Source: Solea solea (lineage: Eukaryota; Chordata; Actinopteri; Pleuronectiformes; Soleidae). Taken from it: 64,000 bases of DNA. Location of the stretch: positions 7,520,917 to 7,584,916 of the forward strand of contig NC_081142.1 of the NCBI RefSeq assembly GCF_958295425.1, given 5' to 3'. Positions within the stretch are counted from its first letter, which is position 1; each line of letters starts with the position of its first letter. Made by a program: the position numbers and the translations under genes. Of the stretch, positions 63,844 through 64,000 are shown piece by piece. The notes under the pieces are model-generated. The model searched no databases. It had not been told where the DNA came from and saw only the letters and a program-made list of their open reading frames with translations.

Positions 63844-64000
63844 TCAGGCCCCCCTCACAGTGTCTCTCAGCCTCTCTGTGTTCCCCATAACAGACACACC
63901 ACATGTGCTCATATCAAGTGCAAACATGACATGCTGTACACATGCACACACACACACACACAAGGCGGAAAGGGCTGTGTTGAAACGATGGCGCATGTAC

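Larger units (their letters stand above)
54241..64000. other. Upstream flank of elavl4, no gene recognised
   Basis: Nearly 10 kb upstream of first exon A. Six-frame translations show only short or low-complexity frames plus one 149-codon frame without recognisable domain. The region holds three transposon relics (about 54897-55227, 59616-59775, 60061-60522), several CA/GT/CT tracts, a perfect 13-bp-arm inverted repeat at 58823-58863, a possible repeat fragment at 62939-63000, and a dense microsatellite cluster at the right edge. Blocks near 56380-56660 and 61840-62260 are non-repetitive, and could hold distal regulatory elements. Confidence 0.7.

Overview
This window is vertebrate nuclear DNA, almost certainly from a teleost fish. 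The evidence is kilobase-scale introns with GT..AG boundaries, dense CA/GT microsatellites, and remnants of transposon families common in teleosts: an L2-like LINE 3' end and several short elements whose ends resemble GGGCTGGGCGAT or GGGCTGCACGAT. There are no operons, CRISPR arrays or phage-like features, and I recognise no tRNA or rRNA gene.

One gene fills most of the window: elavl4 (HuD), a neuronal ELAV/Hu RNA-binding protein, on the minus strand. I could place every coding exon and check the reading phase across every junction. In transcript order they are: alternative first exon A (53914-53922, MVM), alternative first exon B (52807-52830, MEWNGFKM), exon 2 (36110-36356), exon 3 (23544-23647), exon 4 (20602-20755), exon 5 (9299-9524), a 39-nt exon 6 that is a cassette exon in other ELAV genes (3720-3758), and the terminal coding exon (468-795). 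With first exon A the product is 368 residues with three RRMs; with exon B it is 373. Skipping exon 6 removes 13 residues and keeps the frame. The 3' UTR runs off the left edge of the window with no AATAAA on the sense strand in bases 1-467.

Layout: 1-467 is 3' UTR; 468-54240 is the coding exons, six large introns and the leader of first exon A; 54241-64000 is upstream flank with no recognisable gene. The introns hold microsatellites, transposon relics and some structured DNA: an uninterrupted (CTG)34 tract, a 37-bp hairpin with 16-bp perfect arms, and a 26-bp perfect palindrome. I see no second protein-coding gene on either strand.

I did not find a new multi-gene system. The observations most worth checking are the intronic CAG repeat and nearby hairpin, the long perfect palindrome, the pair of conserved micro-coding first exons with AUG-free leaders, and the U-rich tract just downstream of exon 6, which could be an autoregulatory site. 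Homology statements rest on remembered family sequences, not on a search.
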